64,000 nucleotides of DNA from Streptomyces sp. JH34. GTDB taxonomy: Bacteria > Actinomycetota > Actinomycetes > Streptomycetales > Streptomycetaceae. Position numbers and translations under genes: made by a program. The stretch spans positions 1,984,001 to 2,048,000 of the forward strand of contig NZ_JAJSOO010000001.1 of NCBI RefSeq assembly GCF_029428875.1, given 5' to 3'. Each line of letters opens with the position of its first letter. The first letter of the stretch is position 1. Positions 54,895 through 63,351 of this stretch are shown one piece after another. The notes under the pieces are model-generated. The model was not told the origin of the DNA. It ran no database searches and was given only the letters and a program-made list of their open reading frames with translations.

Positions 54895-55080
54895 GTGGCT
54901 GCCAACTGCGACGTTTGCGGCAAGGGGCCGAGCTTCGGCAACAGCATTTCGCACTCGCACCGCCGTACGTCCCGTCGCTGGAATCCCAACATCCAGCGCG
55001 TGCGTGCCGTGGTCGGGCGGACGCCGAAGCGGCTCAACGTCTGCACCTCGTGCATCAAGGCCGGCAAGGTCGCGCGCTGA
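54895..55080 (+). CDS. rpmB: 50S ribosomal protein L28
   Basis: This 61-residue protein begins [20 protein letters not shown] and retains both CxxC pairs (CDVC, CTSC), so it is the zinc-binding C+ form. [14 protein letters not shown] and [19 protein letters not shown] are conserved. GTG 54895 follows GGAGTGACCC. The gene is monocistronic, divergent from the DhaL gene and followed by an ideal terminator. Confidence 0.98.
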   Translation: MAANCDVCGKGPSFGNSISHSHRRTSRRWNPNIQRVRAVVGRTPKRLNVCTSCIKAGKVAR

Positions 55081-55113
55081 CGTCCCCGTCGTAGCGCAGC
55101 CTTCCGGTTGCCC

Positions 55114-55147
55114 AAAAAGCCGGTCCACCTCGGTGGACCGGCTTTTT
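55114..55147. terminator. bidirectional terminator between rpmB and thiD
   Basis: A perfect 16-bp inverted repeat (55114-55129 with 55132-55147), whose A-run and T-run flank a GC core GCCGGTCCACC, reads as a textbook intrinsic terminator on both strands. It is 33 bases past the rpmB stop. Confidence 0.95.
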
Positions 55148-55170
55148 GCTGTGCCCGGCCGGGCGGCGCT

Positions 55171-55980
55171 TCAGCCGGCGGATCGTGCGAGCCAGCCGTG
55201 GTCGACGGGGCCGATCCCGCCGCCCAGCGCGAAGCCGCCCCTGATCGCACCGGTGACGTACTCCTTCGCGTCCCGCACCGCCGCCGGGACGTCCTGGCCG
55301 CGGGCGAGTCCGCACGCGATGGCGGACGCCAGGGTGCAGCCGGTGCCGTGGGTGTGCCGGTTGTCGTGCCTGGGTGCGCGCAGCCAGTGCTCCTCGCCGC
55401 CGTCCGTCAGCAGGTCCACGGCCTCACCGGGCAGATGACCGCCCTTGATCACCACCCAGCGCGGCCCGAAGGCGAGGATCTCGGCCGCTGCCCGGCGCAT
55501 CCCCGCCTCGTCGGTGACGGTGACACCGGTGAGCTGCGTCACCTCGTCGAGGTTCGGGGTGGCGACCGTGGCGACGGGCAGCAGCTTCGTGCGTACGGAG
55601 TCGAGGGCTTCTGCGGCCAGCAGCGCGTCCCCGTGCTTGGAGACCCCGACGGGGTCGACCACGACGGGCGCCTCGGTCCCCGCGAGGAGTTCGGCGACGG
55701 TGCCGACGAGTGCGGCCGAGGACAGCATGCCGGTCTTCACCGCCTGGACGCCGATGTCGTCGACGACGCTGCGGTACTGGGCGCGTACGGCCTCTGCGGG
55801 AAGCTCCCAGGCGCCCTGCACGCCCAGCGAGTTCTGGGCGGTCACGGCGGTCAGCACACTCATCCCGTGGGCGCCGAGGGCCAGCATCGTCTTCAGGTCG
55901 GCCTGGACGCCCGCACCGCCGCCGGAGTCGGATCCGGCGACGGTGAGGACACGGGGCGGTATCGGGGCAGGTGCGCTCAT
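55171..55980 (-). CDS. thiD: hydroxymethylpyrimidine/phosphomethylpyrimidine kinase
   Basis: ThiD phosphorylates HMP and HMP-phosphate to HMP-PP for thiamine synthesis. The 269-residue ribokinase-fold protein has the substrate motif [37 protein letters not shown] and the anion hole with catalytic Asp/Cys region [16 protein letters not shown]. The ATG at 55978-55980 has no Shine-Dalgarno and a TAGATT box 7 bases upstream, so it is probably leaderless. It follows thiL in the same direction but across a large palindrome. No TPP riboswitch is seen. Confidence 0.96.
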   Translation of the reverse strand: MSAPAPIPPRVLTVAGSDSGGGAGVQADLKTMLALGAHGMSVLTAVTAQNSLGVQGAWELPAEAVRAQYRSVVDDIGVQAVKTGMLSSAALVGTVAELLAGTEAPVVVDPVGVSKHGDALLAAEALDSVRTKLLPVATVATPNLDEVTQLTGVTVTDEAGMRRAAAEILAFGPRWVVIKGGHLPGEAVDLLTDGGEEHWLRAPRHDNRHTHGTGCTLASAIACGLARGQDVPAAVRDAKEYVTGAIRGGFALGGGIGPVDHGWLARSAG

Positions 55981-55987
55981 GCCACGG

Positions 55988-55993
55988 AATCTA
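55988..55993 (-). promoter_or_regulatory. -10 box for a leaderless thiD mRNA
   Basis: TAGATT on the minus strand lies 7 bases before the thiD ATG and directly touches the palindrome at 55994-56061, so any -35 element must lie inside that palindrome. Confidence 0.55.
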
Positions 55994-56061
55994 CTAGGGC
56001 GTGCTCGGGAAGTAGCGCCGTCCGCCCGGAGGGCGGGCGGGACTTCCCGAGCACGCCCTAG
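55994..56061. repeat. 68-base palindrome, MITE-like, at the thiL stop codon
   Basis: Perfect 20-base terminal inverted repeats (55994-56013 and 56042-56061) start and end with CTAG and flank a 28-base centre that itself folds (CCGCCC/GGGCGG). The right CTAG contains the thiL stop codon. The outer CTAG could be a 4-bp target duplication and GGGCGTGCTCGGGAAGT a terminal repeat of an IS5-type element. It would also act as a thiL terminator. Confidence 0.65.
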
Positions 56062-57026
56062 GCGTCCTCGATCGATCCGAAATGGTCCCAGCCGCCCTTG
56101 CTCGTCCAGGGCGCCCCGTCGACGGTGACCTGGGGCAGCGCCGAGGGGTTGAGGACCTCCCCGATGACCTTCCAGCGCGCGGGGAGTTTCACGTCGGAGG
56201 GGAAGGTCGCCACGATCGCGTGGTCCTCTCCCCCGGTGAGCACCCACTGCAGCGGGTCGACGCCGACGGCCTGCCCGATGTCGGACATCTGCGAGGGGAT
56301 GTCGATGAGGCCGGACCGCAGGTCGATGCGGACCTTGCTGGCCTCGGCGATGTGCCCGAGGTCGGCGACGAGTCCGTCGCTGACGTCGGTCATGGCCGTG
56401 GCGCCCAGACCGGCCGCCGCCGGGCCCGCGTGGTACGGCGGTTCGGGGCGACGGTGGGCCTCGACGAACGCCCGCGGCGAGCGGAACCCCCGGGAGAGCA
56501 CGGCGAATCCGGCCGCGGACCAGCCGAGCCATCCGGTCACGGCCACGACGTCGCCGGGACGGGCGCCGGCCCGGGTGACGGGTTCGTGGTTGCGCAGGTC
56601 GCCGAGCGCGGTGATGGAGACGGTGATGGTGTCGCCGCCGACGACGTCGCCGCCGACCACGGCCGCACCGGCGACCTGGCACTCGTCGCGCAGGCCGTCC
56701 ATCAGCTCGCCGGCCCAGGTGACCGGCAGATCCGCCGGGACGACGAGGCCGAGGAGCAGCGCGGTCGGCACGGCGCCCATGGCCGCGATGTCGGCGAGGT
56801 TCTGCGCGGCGGCCTTGCGGCCGACGTCGTACGCCGTCGACCAGTCACGGCGGAAGTGCCGCCCTTCCAGCAGGATGTCCGTACTGGCCACGACCCTGCG
56901 GTCGGGAGCGGCCACGACCGCGGCGTCGTCGCCGGGCCCCAGTCGTACCGCCGGAGTGGTGGTGAGCCGGGACGTGAGCTCTCTGATGAGCCCGAACTCC
57001 CCCAACTCGCCCACGGTTCCCTTCAC
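56058..57026 (-). CDS. thiL: thiamine-monophosphate kinase
   Basis: ThiL phosphorylates thiamine phosphate to the active cofactor TPP. The 322-residue protein belongs to the PurM-like fold: [20 protein letters not shown] with metal-binding aspartates, [31 protein letters not shown] and [17 protein letters not shown]. The GTG at 57024-57026 follows GAGGTGA. The stop codon TAG is supplied by the palindrome at 55994-56061, so the original C-terminus may have been altered. Confidence 0.96.
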   Translation of the reverse strand: MKGTVGELGEFGLIRELTSRLTTTPAVRLGPGDDAAVVAAPDRRVVASTDILLEGRHFRRDWSTAYDVGRKAAAQNLADIAAMGAVPTALLLGLVVPADLPVTWAGELMDGLRDECQVAGAAVVGGDVVGGDTITVSITALGDLRNHEPVTRAGARPGDVVAVTGWLGWSAAGFAVLSRGFRSPRAFVEAHRRPEPPYHAGPAAAGLGATAMTDVSDGLVADLGHIAEASKVRIDLRSGLIDIPSQMSDIGQAVGVDPLQWVLTGGEDHAIVATFPSDVKLPARWKVIGEVLNPSALPQVTVDGAPWTSKGGWDHFGSIEDA

Positions 57027-57346
57027 CGAGTGTCACCTCTCATCTATCGCACCGGACACCTGTCCGGGCTGCTTCAGCGGCCGTGGCTCCGGACCGTGGG
57101 CCGACGGCCCACGGAAGCCGGTGGCCCTGGGACGTGCAGACATCACTGTCCCTCTTCCGCACCGGTGGGCTTGCGGTCGCGAGCCCCAACTGCTGTCGGT
57201 ACCGTCAAGGGATACGTCAACTTCTCTGGTGCGTACGCCACGCTGTGGGCGTCAACCGGCCCGTAGGTCTCCCCGCGGCCCGGGACGACGCGGTAACGTG
57301 GCGTCCCTTTCCCCCACATGATCCTCGTGGCCGCCCTGGAGGTTCC
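57027..57346. other. 320-base divergent region between thiL and the RAM-domain gene
   Basis: No gene is convincing here. The region must hold promoters for both directions. A TAACGT box is present near 57291-57296, about 50 bases before the plus-strand start, with no clear -35. No TPP riboswitch motif or strong hairpin is seen. Confidence 0.35.
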
Positions 57347-57580
57347 GTGGTACAGGCGTACATCCTCATCCAGACCGAGGTGGGCAAGGCGTCGACCGTC
57401 GCCGAGACCATCGCGAAACTTCCGGGAGTGATTCAGGCAGAGGACGTCACAGGTCCCTACGACGTGGTCGTGCGGGCGCAGGCCGACACGGTGGACGCGC
57501 TCGGCCGCATGGTGGTCGCCAAGGTCCAGCAGGTGGACGGCATCACGCGTACCCTGACCTGCCCGGTCGTCCACCTCTGA
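57347..57580 (+). CDS. stand-alone Lrp/AsnC RAM-domain protein
   Basis: This 77-residue protein consists only of the ligand-binding/oligomerisation (RAM) domain of Lrp/AsnC regulators: VQAYILIQTEVGKASTVAET, AEDVTGPYDVVVRAQADTVD, and a C-terminal LTCPVVHL. There is no helix-turn-helix, and the frame upstream is not protein-like. Such proteins may bind amino acids and pair with full-length Lrp members or act in metabolism. GTG 57347-57349 follows GGAGG. Confidence 0.9.
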   Translation: MVQAYILIQTEVGKASTVAETIAKLPGVIQAEDVTGPYDVVVRAQADTVDALGRMVVAKVQQVDGITRTLTCPVVHL

Positions 57581-57588
57581 CCCCTGTC

Positions 57589-57594
57589 TACGCT
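57589..57594 (+). promoter_or_regulatory. -10 box for a leaderless DUF3515 gene mRNA
   Basis: TACGCT lies 6 bases before the GTG start, only 8 bases after the preceding stop codon; no Shine-Dalgarno is present. Confidence 0.45.
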
Positions 57595-57600
57595 GGTCCG

Positions 57601-58083
57601 GTGACTCACACCCGCCGCCGGTCCCGCCGATCCCTCGTCCTCGCCCCGTCCGCCGCCCTGCTCGTGCTGATCGTGGCGGGCTGTTCCGGCGGCGGGCCCT
57701 CGGTGGCGGTCCCCACGCCGTCGTCGGAGGCCGCCGGGTACTGCGAGGAACTGCACGAGGAACTGCCGGAGACCGTCGACGATCTGGAGCGGAGTGATCC
57801 CTCACCGGAGTCGGACCTGACCGCCGGCTGGGGGGACGGGGCGATCGTACTGCGCTGCGGCGTCCCCCGGCCCGCGAGGATGGACGATTCCCAGTCCAAG
57901 GCGGTCGACGCGGACGGCGTCAACTGGCTGCTGGAACAGCGCGACGACGCCGGCCCCCGGTTCACGACCACCTACCGCAAGGCGTACGTCGAGGTGACGC
58001 TCGGATCCGAGTACGCCCATGACATCACCCCGTTGTCCGCGTTCGCCGGGCCCGTGAGGAAGACGGTCCCCGACAGCCTGTGA
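57601..58083 (+). CDS. DUF3515 family lipoprotein
   Basis: This 160-residue protein has a twin-arginine-like N-terminus (RRRSRRSLVLAPSAALLVL) ending in the lipobox VAGC at about residue 28, so it should be lipid-anchored on the outer membrane face. The mature part contains YCEELHEELPETVDDLER, VLRCGVPRPA, VNWLLEQRDD and TTYRKAYVEVTLGSEY, characteristic of the actinobacterial DUF3515 family. Function is unknown. It is just upstream of, and convergent with, ddl. Confidence 0.9.
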   Translation: MTHTRRRSRRSLVLAPSAALLVLIVAGCSGGGPSVAVPTPSSEAAGYCEELHEELPETVDDLERSDPSPESDLTAGWGDGAIVLRCGVPRPARMDDSQSKAVDADGVNWLLEQRDDAGPRFTTTYRKAYVEVTLGSEYAHDITPLSAFAGPVRKTVPDSL

Positions 58084-58114
58084 GGGCCGTCCCGCGCGGG
58101 ACGGCCCTCGGAGG

Positions 58115-59299
58115 TCAGCGAAGCCCGGTGGAGCGGTTCAGCGCGGCCGTGATCAGCCGGTCCACCAGCTCGGGGTACTCCACCCCGCTCGCCTGCCACA
58201 TGCGGGGGAACATCGAGATCGGGGTGAATCCCGGCATGGTGTTGATCTCGTTGATGACGAAGGTGCCGTCGTCCGTGAGGAAGAAGTCGGCGCGCACCAG
58301 GCCCTCGCAGGAGGCGGCCTCGAACGCCTCGACGGCGAGTCGGCGCACCTCGGCGGTCTGCTCCTCGGTGAGCGGGGCGGGAACCAGACCGGCCGCCGAG
58401 TCGATGTACTTGGCCTCGAAGTCGTAGAAGTCGTGCGCGGTGACGGGCGGGATCTCGGCGGGCACGCTGGCGCGCGGCCCGTCCTCGAACTCCAGCACGC
58501 CGCACTCGATCTCGCGGCCGCTCAGCAGTGACTCCACGAGGAACTTGGGGTCGTGGCGGCGGGCCTCCTCGATCGCCTCGTCGAGCCCGGCCGCGTCGTC
58601 GACCTTGGTGATGCCCACGGAGGAGCCGCCGCGGGCCGGCTTGACGAAGAGCGGCCAGCCGTGTTCAGCCGCGAACTCCATGATGCGCTTGCGGGCGGCG
58701 GGGCGGTCCGTGTCCCACTCCCGGGGGCGGACGACCTCGTACGGGCCGACCGGCAGGCCGAAGGAGATGAACACCCGCTTCATGTACTCCTTGTCCTGGC
58801 CGACGGCCGAGGACAGGACACCGGCGCCGACGTACGGCACGCCGGAGAGTTCCAGGAGCCCCTGGAGCGTGCCGTCCTCGCCGTAGGGGCCGTGCAGCAC
58901 GGGGAAGACGACGTCGACCTCCCCCAGGACCTCGGGCACCGAACCGGGTTCGCCCACGACGACGTCACGGTTCCCCGGGTCGACGGAGAGCGTCACGGCG
59001 CCCCGCGCGGACGCGGCCAGCTGGTCCACGTCGGGCACCTGGCGGTCCGTGATGGCCATACGGGCCGGATCGTCGGACGTGAGGACCCACCGTCCGTCCC
59101 TGGTGATACCGATCGGCAGGACGTCGTACTTCGTCCGGTCGACGGCGCTCATGATGGCACCGGCCGTGACGACCGAGATGCCGTGTTCGGAGCTCCGGCC
59201 GCCGAACACGACGGCCACACGCGGCTTGCGGCCCGGCTCGGAGCTCTGCTCGGAGCTCAGGGGGCCCTCAGGGCTCTGGGGGAGGTTCTGGCTGCTCAT
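58115..59299 (-). CDS. ddl: D-alanine--D-alanine ligase
   Basis: Ddl makes the D-Ala-D-Ala dipeptide of peptidoglycan precursors. The 394-residue ATP-grasp protein has VAVVFGGRSSEHGISVVTAG, FPVLHGPYGEDGTLQGLLEL, the active-site loop SAVGQDKEYMKRVF and KPARGGSSVGITKV, then FLTDDGTFVINEINTMPGF. The Tyr in EYMKR fits an ordinary ligase rather than a VanA-type D-Ala-D-Lac ligase. It is the third gene of the plsC-gpsA-ddl unit, 34 bases below gpsA. Confidence 0.97.
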   Translation of the reverse strand: MSSQNLPQSPEGPLSSEQSSEPGRKPRVAVVFGGRSSEHGISVVTAGAIMSAVDRTKYDVLPIGITRDGRWVLTSDDPARMAITDRQVPDVDQLAASARGAVTLSVDPGNRDVVVGEPGSVPEVLGEVDVVFPVLHGPYGEDGTLQGLLELSGVPYVGAGVLSSAVGQDKEYMKRVFISFGLPVGPYEVVRPREWDTDRPAARKRIMEFAAEHGWPLFVKPARGGSSVGITKVDDAAGLDEAIEEARRHDPKFLVESLLSGREIECGVLEFEDGPRASVPAEIPPVTAHDFYDFEAKYIDSAAGLVPAPLTEEQTAEVRRLAVEAFEAASCEGLVRADFFLTDDGTFVINEINTMPGFTPISMFPRMWQASGVEYPELVDRLITAALNRSTGLR

Positions 59300-59333
59300 A
59301 TCGCGTCGAGCGTACCTGCTGGTAGGGCTCGAG

Positions 59334-60344
59334 TCAGCGTCGCTCGGGCTTGGCGCTGCGCGACATCAGCTCCTTGAGCGCGACGACCGGCGGCTTGCCC
59401 TCGTGGACGATGCCCACGACCGTCTCGGTGATCGGCATGTCGACGCCGTGCCTGCGCGCCAGATCGAGCACGGATTCGCAGGACTTGACGCCCTCGGCGG
59501 TCTGGCTCGTGACGGCGACGGTCTCCTGGAGCGTCATCCCCCGGCCGAGGTTGGTGCCGAAGGTGTGGTTGCGCGAGAGCGGGGAGGAGCAGGTCGCCAC
59601 CAGGTCGCCGAGTCCGGCCAGTCCGGAGAAGGTGAGCGGGTCGGCGCCCATGGCGAGTCCCAGCCGGGTGGTCTCGGCGAGGCCGCGGGTGATGAGGGAG
59701 CCCTTGGCGTTGTCCCCGAGGCCCATGCCGTCGGCGATGCCCACGGCGAGGCCGATGACGTTCTTCACGGCGCCGCCGAGCTCGCAGCCCACCACGTCGG
59801 TGTTGGTGTACGGGCGGAAGTACGGGGTGTGGCAGGCGGCCTGGAGGCGCCGGGCGACGTCCTCGTCCTGGCAGGCCACGACGGCCGCGGCGGGGCGGCG
59901 TTCGGCGATCTCCTTGGCGAGGTTGGGGCCGGTGATGACGGCGATCCGGTCCGGGGTGACCTCGGTGACGTCCGCGATGACCTCGCTCATCCGCTTGGCG
60001 GTGCCGAGTTCGACGCCCTTCATCAGGGAGACGAGGACGGTCTGCGGCTCCAGGTGCCGCGCCCAGTCCGCCAGGTTGGCGCGCAGGGTCTGCGAGGGCA
60101 CGACGAGGACGGCGAAGTCGGCGCCGCGCAGCGCCTCGGCGGGATCCGTGGTGGCACGGACCGAGGCGGGGAGTTCGACGCCCGGCAGGTAGTCCGGGTT
60201 GGTACGGGTCGTGTTGACGGCCTCGGCGACCTCGGCGCGGCGGCCCCAGAGGGTGACCTCGCATCCGGCGTCGGCGAGGACCACGGCGAACGCCGTACCC
60301 CACGAGCCGGTTCCGAAGACGGCCGCCTTTGCGGGGTGCGTCAC
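59334..60344 (-). CDS. gpsA: glycerol-3-phosphate dehydrogenase (NAD(P)+)
   Basis: GpsA reduces dihydroxyacetone phosphate to sn-glycerol 3-phosphate for phospholipids. The 336-residue protein has the nucleotide-binding VFGTGSWGTAFAVVLADAG, VSLMKGVELGT, ITGPNLAKEIAERRPAA, the catalytic lysine in ELGGAVKNVIGLAVGIADGM and DNAKGSLITRGLAE. The GTG at 60342-60344 overlaps the plsC stop by four bases. Confidence 0.97.
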   Translation of the reverse strand: MTHPAKAAVFGTGSWGTAFAVVLADAGCEVTLWGRRAEVAEAVNTTRTNPDYLPGVELPASVRATTDPAEALRGADFAVLVVPSQTLRANLADWARHLEPQTVLVSLMKGVELGTAKRMSEVIADVTEVTPDRIAVITGPNLAKEIAERRPAAAVVACQDEDVARRLQAACHTPYFRPYTNTDVVGCELGGAVKNVIGLAVGIADGMGLGDNAKGSLITRGLAETTRLGLAMGADPLTFSGLAGLGDLVATCSSPLSRNHTFGTNLGRGMTLQETVAVTSQTAEGVKSCESVLDLARRHGVDMPITETVVGIVHEGKPPVVALKELMSRSAKPERR

Positions 60345-61093
60345 GTGGTTCCCTTTCCCTCTGCCTTGCGCCGCTGTTCAGCACGGGCCTTGCGGTGATC
60401 GTAGAGCTCGGCGGGGGCCTTCTCGCCGCGTACCTCCTCGAGCTGGGCGGTGACCGCGGCCATGATGGTCTCGGTGGCCTCGCGCAGGACGTCGGGTGTC
60501 GGCTCGAGGCCGTAGTAGCGGGTGAGGTCCACGGGCGGGCCGGCCTGTACGCGCAGGGTCTTGCGGGGGAACAGCTGGAGCTTGTTCTCCTTGGCGTAGG
60601 GCGGCATCGCGAGGTTGGCGCCCCACTGGGCGACGGGGATGACCGGGGCCTTGGTCATCAGCGCGACGCGGGCCGCGCCGGTCTTGCCGGCCATCGGCCA
60701 CATCTCGGGGTCCCGGGTCAGCGTGCCCTCGGGGTAGAAGGCGACGCACTCGCCCCGCTCGATGGCGTCGACGGCGGCGCGGAAGGCGTCGAGCGCGTTG
60801 GTCGACTCGCGGTAGACGGGGATCTGTCCGGTGCCCCGCAGGATCATTCCGACGAACGGTGTCCTGAACAGCCCCGCCTTGGCGAGCAGCCGTGGGACGC
60901 GTCCGGTGTTGTACTGGAAATGCCCGTAGGACAGGGGGTCCAGATACGAGTTGTGATTGACCGCGGTGATGAAGCCGCCATCGGCCGGAATGTGTTCCAT
61001 TCCCCGCCAGTCCCGCTTGAACAGAACCACCAGGGGCGGTTTCGCGATGACCGCCGCCAGGCGGTACCAGAAGCCGATTCTGCGGCGGGACAC
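60341..61093 (-). CDS. plsC: 1-acyl-sn-glycerol-3-phosphate acyltransferase
   Basis: PlsC adds the second acyl chain to make phosphatidic acid. The 250-residue protein has the HX4D motif (NHNSYLDPLS), GQIPVYRES, FYPEGTLTRDPEMW and PVAQWGAN, the four blocks of the family. An N-terminal amphipathic segment (RIGFWYRLAAVIAKPPLVVL) would hold it at the membrane. GTG 61091-61093 has AGAGGAAGG seven bases upstream. The coupled plsC-gpsA unit supplies both steps around glycerol 3-phosphate. Confidence 0.95.
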   Translation of the reverse strand: MSRRRIGFWYRLAAVIAKPPLVVLFKRDWRGMEHIPADGGFITAVNHNSYLDPLSYGHFQYNTGRVPRLLAKAGLFRTPFVGMILRGTGQIPVYRESTNALDAFRAAVDAIERGECVAFYPEGTLTRDPEMWPMAGKTGAARVALMTKAPVIPVAQWGANLAMPPYAKENKLQLFPRKTLRVQAGPPVDLTRYYGLEPTPDVLREATETIMAAVTAQLEEVRGEKAPAELYDHRKARAEQRRKAEGKGTT

Positions 61094-61241
61094 TCGGACG
61101 CCTTCCTCTAGGAACTGAGCTGTGCGGGGCTGGTGGCGCTGCTGCCTCGCCCCGGGCCCCTGTTGTGTGGGGAACACCGTACGCCTCACCCGTGGGGGCG
61201 GACCTCCGGGTTGTCGTACCGGCAGGCGAGAATATGGGCTG

Positions 61242-61925
61242 ATGCGTACGGAGGGGGAGATCGCCACGAACACCGACCCGACCGGCCCCTGGTCCCTGGT
61301 CGTCCCGCTGAAACCTCTCGCACGGGCCAAGAGCAGGCTCGGGCGGGCGGTAGGCGGGTCTCTGCGTCCGCGCCTGGCCCTGGCGTTCGCGCAGGACACC
61401 GTGTCGGCCGCCCTGTCCTGCGGGGCGGTGGCGGATGTGGTGGTCGTCACGGACGACCCGGTGGCCCGGGCCGCGCTGGCCGCCCTCGGCGCACGCGTCG
61501 TGGCCGACGCCCCGGCGGCCGGGCTCAACGCGGCGCTGGAACACGGTGCGAGCTCGGTGCGCACACGGCGCCCGGATGCGGCGGTGGCCGCACTCAACGC
61601 GGATCTGCCCGCGCTGCGTCCCGATGAATTGCGGCGGGTACTCGAATTCTCCGGCGCATTTCCGCGCACATTTGTCGGCGATGCCCAGGGAATCGGCACC
61701 ACATTTCTTTCCGCGATGCCGGGGGTGGAATTGCGGCCGGCCTTCGGCGGGGCTTCCCGGGCGCGGCACCTCTCGTCGGGGGCGGTCGAGATCACGCTGC
61801 CGGGTCTCGACTCCGTCCGCAGGGACGTGGACACGGGCGACGACCTGGAGGCGGCGCTGGCGCTGGGGGTGGGGCGCTTCACCGAGGGCTCGGTGGCCCC
61901 GGCGGTGCCCGCCGCGGACCGATAG
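61242..61925 (+). CDS. cofC: 2-phospho-L-lactate guanylyltransferase (CofC)
   Basis: CofC (FbiD) activates a phosphorylated three-carbon acid, phosphoenolpyruvate in actinobacteria, with GTP in coenzyme F420 synthesis. The 227-residue nucleotidyltransferase-fold protein has the family motifs VVPLKPLARAKSRLG, VVVVTDDPVARAAL and ALNADLPALRPDEL, and a late GVELRPAFGGASRARHL. The ATG at 61242-61244 is used. It is divergent from plsC and followed closely by a 67-residue gene. Confidence 0.92.
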   Translation: MRTEGEIATNTDPTGPWSLVVPLKPLARAKSRLGRAVGGSLRPRLALAFAQDTVSAALSCGAVADVVVVTDDPVARAALAALGARVVADAPAAGLNAALEHGASSVRTRRPDAAVAALNADLPALRPDELRRVLEFSGAFPRTFVGDAQGIGTTFLSAMPGVELRPAFGGASRARHLSSGAVEITLPGLDSVRRDVDTGDDLEAALALGVGRFTEGSVAPAVPAADR

Positions 61926-61928
61926 GCT
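61923..61928 (+). promoter_or_regulatory. -10 box for a leaderless small-gene mRNA
   Basis: TAGGCT lies 7 bases before ATG 61936, with no Shine-Dalgarno. Its first three bases are also the cofC stop codon. Confidence 0.45.
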
Positions 61929-61935
61929 GCCGCTC

Positions 61936-62139
61936 ATGCAGGCGACCTCGTTCACGTACGACTCCGAGACCCGCACCGGCAGTGTGCTGCTCGACGACGG
62001 CACCCCGGTGGACTTCGACGCAGCCGCGTTCGATGCGGGAGGGCTGCGGCTGCTGCGTCCGGGGCAGCGGGTGCGGATCGAGACCAAGGACGAGGGCGGC
62101 TCGCCGCGGATCACCCTGGTGACGCTGCAGACGCTCTGA
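61936..62139 (+). CDS. small cold-shock-like beta-rich protein
   Basis: I do not recognise a named gene. The 67-residue protein has alternating beta-like segments (GSVLLDDGTPVDFDAAAFDA, LLRPGQRVRIETKD, RITLVTLQTL). The order roughly parallels a cold-shock domain, including a GxRxLxxGQxVxxE-like stretch, but the aromatic RNP motifs are missing. A nucleic-acid-binding OB fold is possible and unproven. It lies 10 bases after cofC but may be transcribed separately as a leaderless mRNA. Confidence 0.78.
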   Translation: MQATSFTYDSETRTGSVLLDDGTPVDFDAAAFDAGGLRLLRPGQRVRIETKDEGGSPRITLVTLQTL

Positions 62140-62159
62140 ACGGGCTTCGAACAGCCCGC

Positions 62160-62189
62160 GGGCCGGGCTCCCCGAGGGGAGCCCGGCCC
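62160..62189. terminator. bidirectional terminator before hupS
   Basis: A perfect 13-bp stem (GGGCCGGGCTCCC at 62160-62172 with 62177-62189) with a CGAG loop separates the convergent small plus-strand gene and hupS. Confidence 0.88.
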
Positions 62190-62220
62190 GGCGCGTATGA
62201 GTGACGAGCGGTGCCCGGTC

Positions 62221-62877
62221 TCACTTCTTGCGTGCGGTGACCTTCTTGGCTGTGGTCTTGCGTGCCGTGGTCTTCTTCGCGGGCGCCTTCTTCGCCGTGG
62301 TCTTCTTGGCGGGCGCCGTCTTGGCGGCGGCGGTCTTCTTCGTGGCCGTCGCCTTCTTCGCCGGGGTCGCCTTCTTCGCCGCCGCGGTGGTCTTCTTCGC
62401 TGCCGCGGTGGTGGTCTTCTTGGCCGTGGTCTTCTTCGCGGCTGTGGTCTTCTTCGCCGCCGCCGTGGTCTTGCGCGCCGTGGCCTTCTTGGCGGTGGCC
62501 TTCTTCGCGGCCGCCTTCGCCGTCGTACGGGTGGAAGAACCGCCCGAGAGGCTGCCCTTGGGGGCCTTCTTGACGGAGACCTCGCCGCCCTTGGGGAGCT
62601 TCTTGGAGCCGCTCACCAGGTCCTTGAAGCCCTGTCCCGCACGGAAGCGGGGCACGGAGGTCTTCTTGACCCGCACGCGCTCGCCGGTCTGCGGGTTGCG
62701 GGCGTACCTGGCGGGACGGTCGACCTTCTCGAACGACCCGAAGCCGGTGACCGAGACACGGTCCCCCGCGACGACCGCGCGGACGATCGCGTCGAGCACC
62801 ACGTCGACGGCGTCCGCTGCCTGCTGACGGCCTCCGACCTTGTCGGCAATCGCTTCTACGAGCTGCGCCTTGTTCAC
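62221..62877 (-). CDS. hupS: HU-family DNA-binding protein HupS with histone-like tail
   Basis: Nucleoid protein of streptomycetes, upregulated in spores of S. coelicolor. Residues 1-92 are a complete HU fold: MNKAQLVEAIADKVGG, GFGSFEKVDRPARYARNPQTG and FRAGQGFKDLV. Residues about 105-218 are an Ala/Lys/Thr-rich tail of repeated KKTTA and KKATA units, like the C-terminus of histone H1. The start is GTG 62875-62877. The tail DNA is strongly repetitive, so strain-to-strain length changes are likely. Confidence 0.97.
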   Translation of the reverse strand: MNKAQLVEAIADKVGGRQQAADAVDVVLDAIVRAVVAGDRVSVTGFGSFEKVDRPARYARNPQTGERVRVKKTSVPRFRAGQGFKDLVSGSKKLPKGGEVSVKKAPKGSLSGGSSTRTTAKAAAKKATAKKATARKTTAAAKKTTAAKKTTAKKTTTAAAKKTTAAAKKATPAKKATATKKTAAAKTAPAKKTTAKKAPAKKTTARKTTAKKVTARKK

Positions 62878-63019
62878 GTCTTCCCCTTCGGAGACATTGC
62901 CGGAACGAAACTGTTCAGGCTTTTTCGCACGTTAGGCAGATATATACCGCAAATCAAACACGAAACGGGCTAATCACCCTAGTGCCGCAACGAAGTGGAC
63001 CGCCGCGTCGGCCGCGGAG

Positions 63020-63247
63020 TCAGTCACCTTCGGGGAGTCGGCCCTCATCGAGGTCCTTCATCAGACGGTCCAGACGCCTTGCCGCGCCTGGGAGATCGTG
63101 CTTAGCCGCGGCCGTGACGACCAGCAGCTTCCGGGACAGCGCCATCCGTACGCCCTCCGGGACTTGCAGTGCACGCACCTTTGCGTGTGCTTCCTTCAAC
63201 CGGTCGGCGACTTGGCCATAGAGCTCGAGTTGGCTGTCGCGTTCCAT
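63020..63247 (-). CDS. small helical protein, function unknown
   Basis: This 75-residue protein is predicted to be almost entirely helical (MERDSQLELYGQVADRLKEA, VRMALSRKLLVVTAAAKHDL, AARRLDRLMKDLDEGR). It looks like the conserved protein found between hupS and leuD in other streptomycetes. The ATG at 63245-63247 is preferred over an upstream GTG-like extension that reads as non-coding. No function can be assigned. Confidence 0.85.
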   Translation of the reverse strand: MERDSQLELYGQVADRLKEAHAKVRALQVPEGVRMALSRKLLVVTAAAKHDLPGAARRLDRLMKDLDEGRLPEGD

Positions 63248-63301
63248 GCACCGATTGTGCCATCTGGGGCGAGTTGTCGCCCGAGGGGGTCTCAACAAGC
63301 G

Positions 63302-63335
63302 ACTGCGCCCCCTGCCGGGAGGCAGGGGGCGCAGT
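63302..63335. terminator. terminator after leuCD
   Basis: A perfect 15-bp stem (ACTGCGCCCCCTGCC at 63302-63316 with 63321-63335) with a GGGA loop lies 16 bases after the leuD stop. Confidence 0.93.
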
Positions 63336-63351
63336 TCGGGAAAAGCGCTGC

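Noticed and set aside
56082..57321. TPP riboswitch near thiD and thiL
   Set aside because: The leaders show no THI-element consensus, and thiD appears leaderless.
62262..62573. Repetitive low-complexity tract as a CRISPR or tandem-repeat array
   Set aside because: The repeats encode the KKTTA/KKATA tail of HupS in frame; there are no spacers of constant length.
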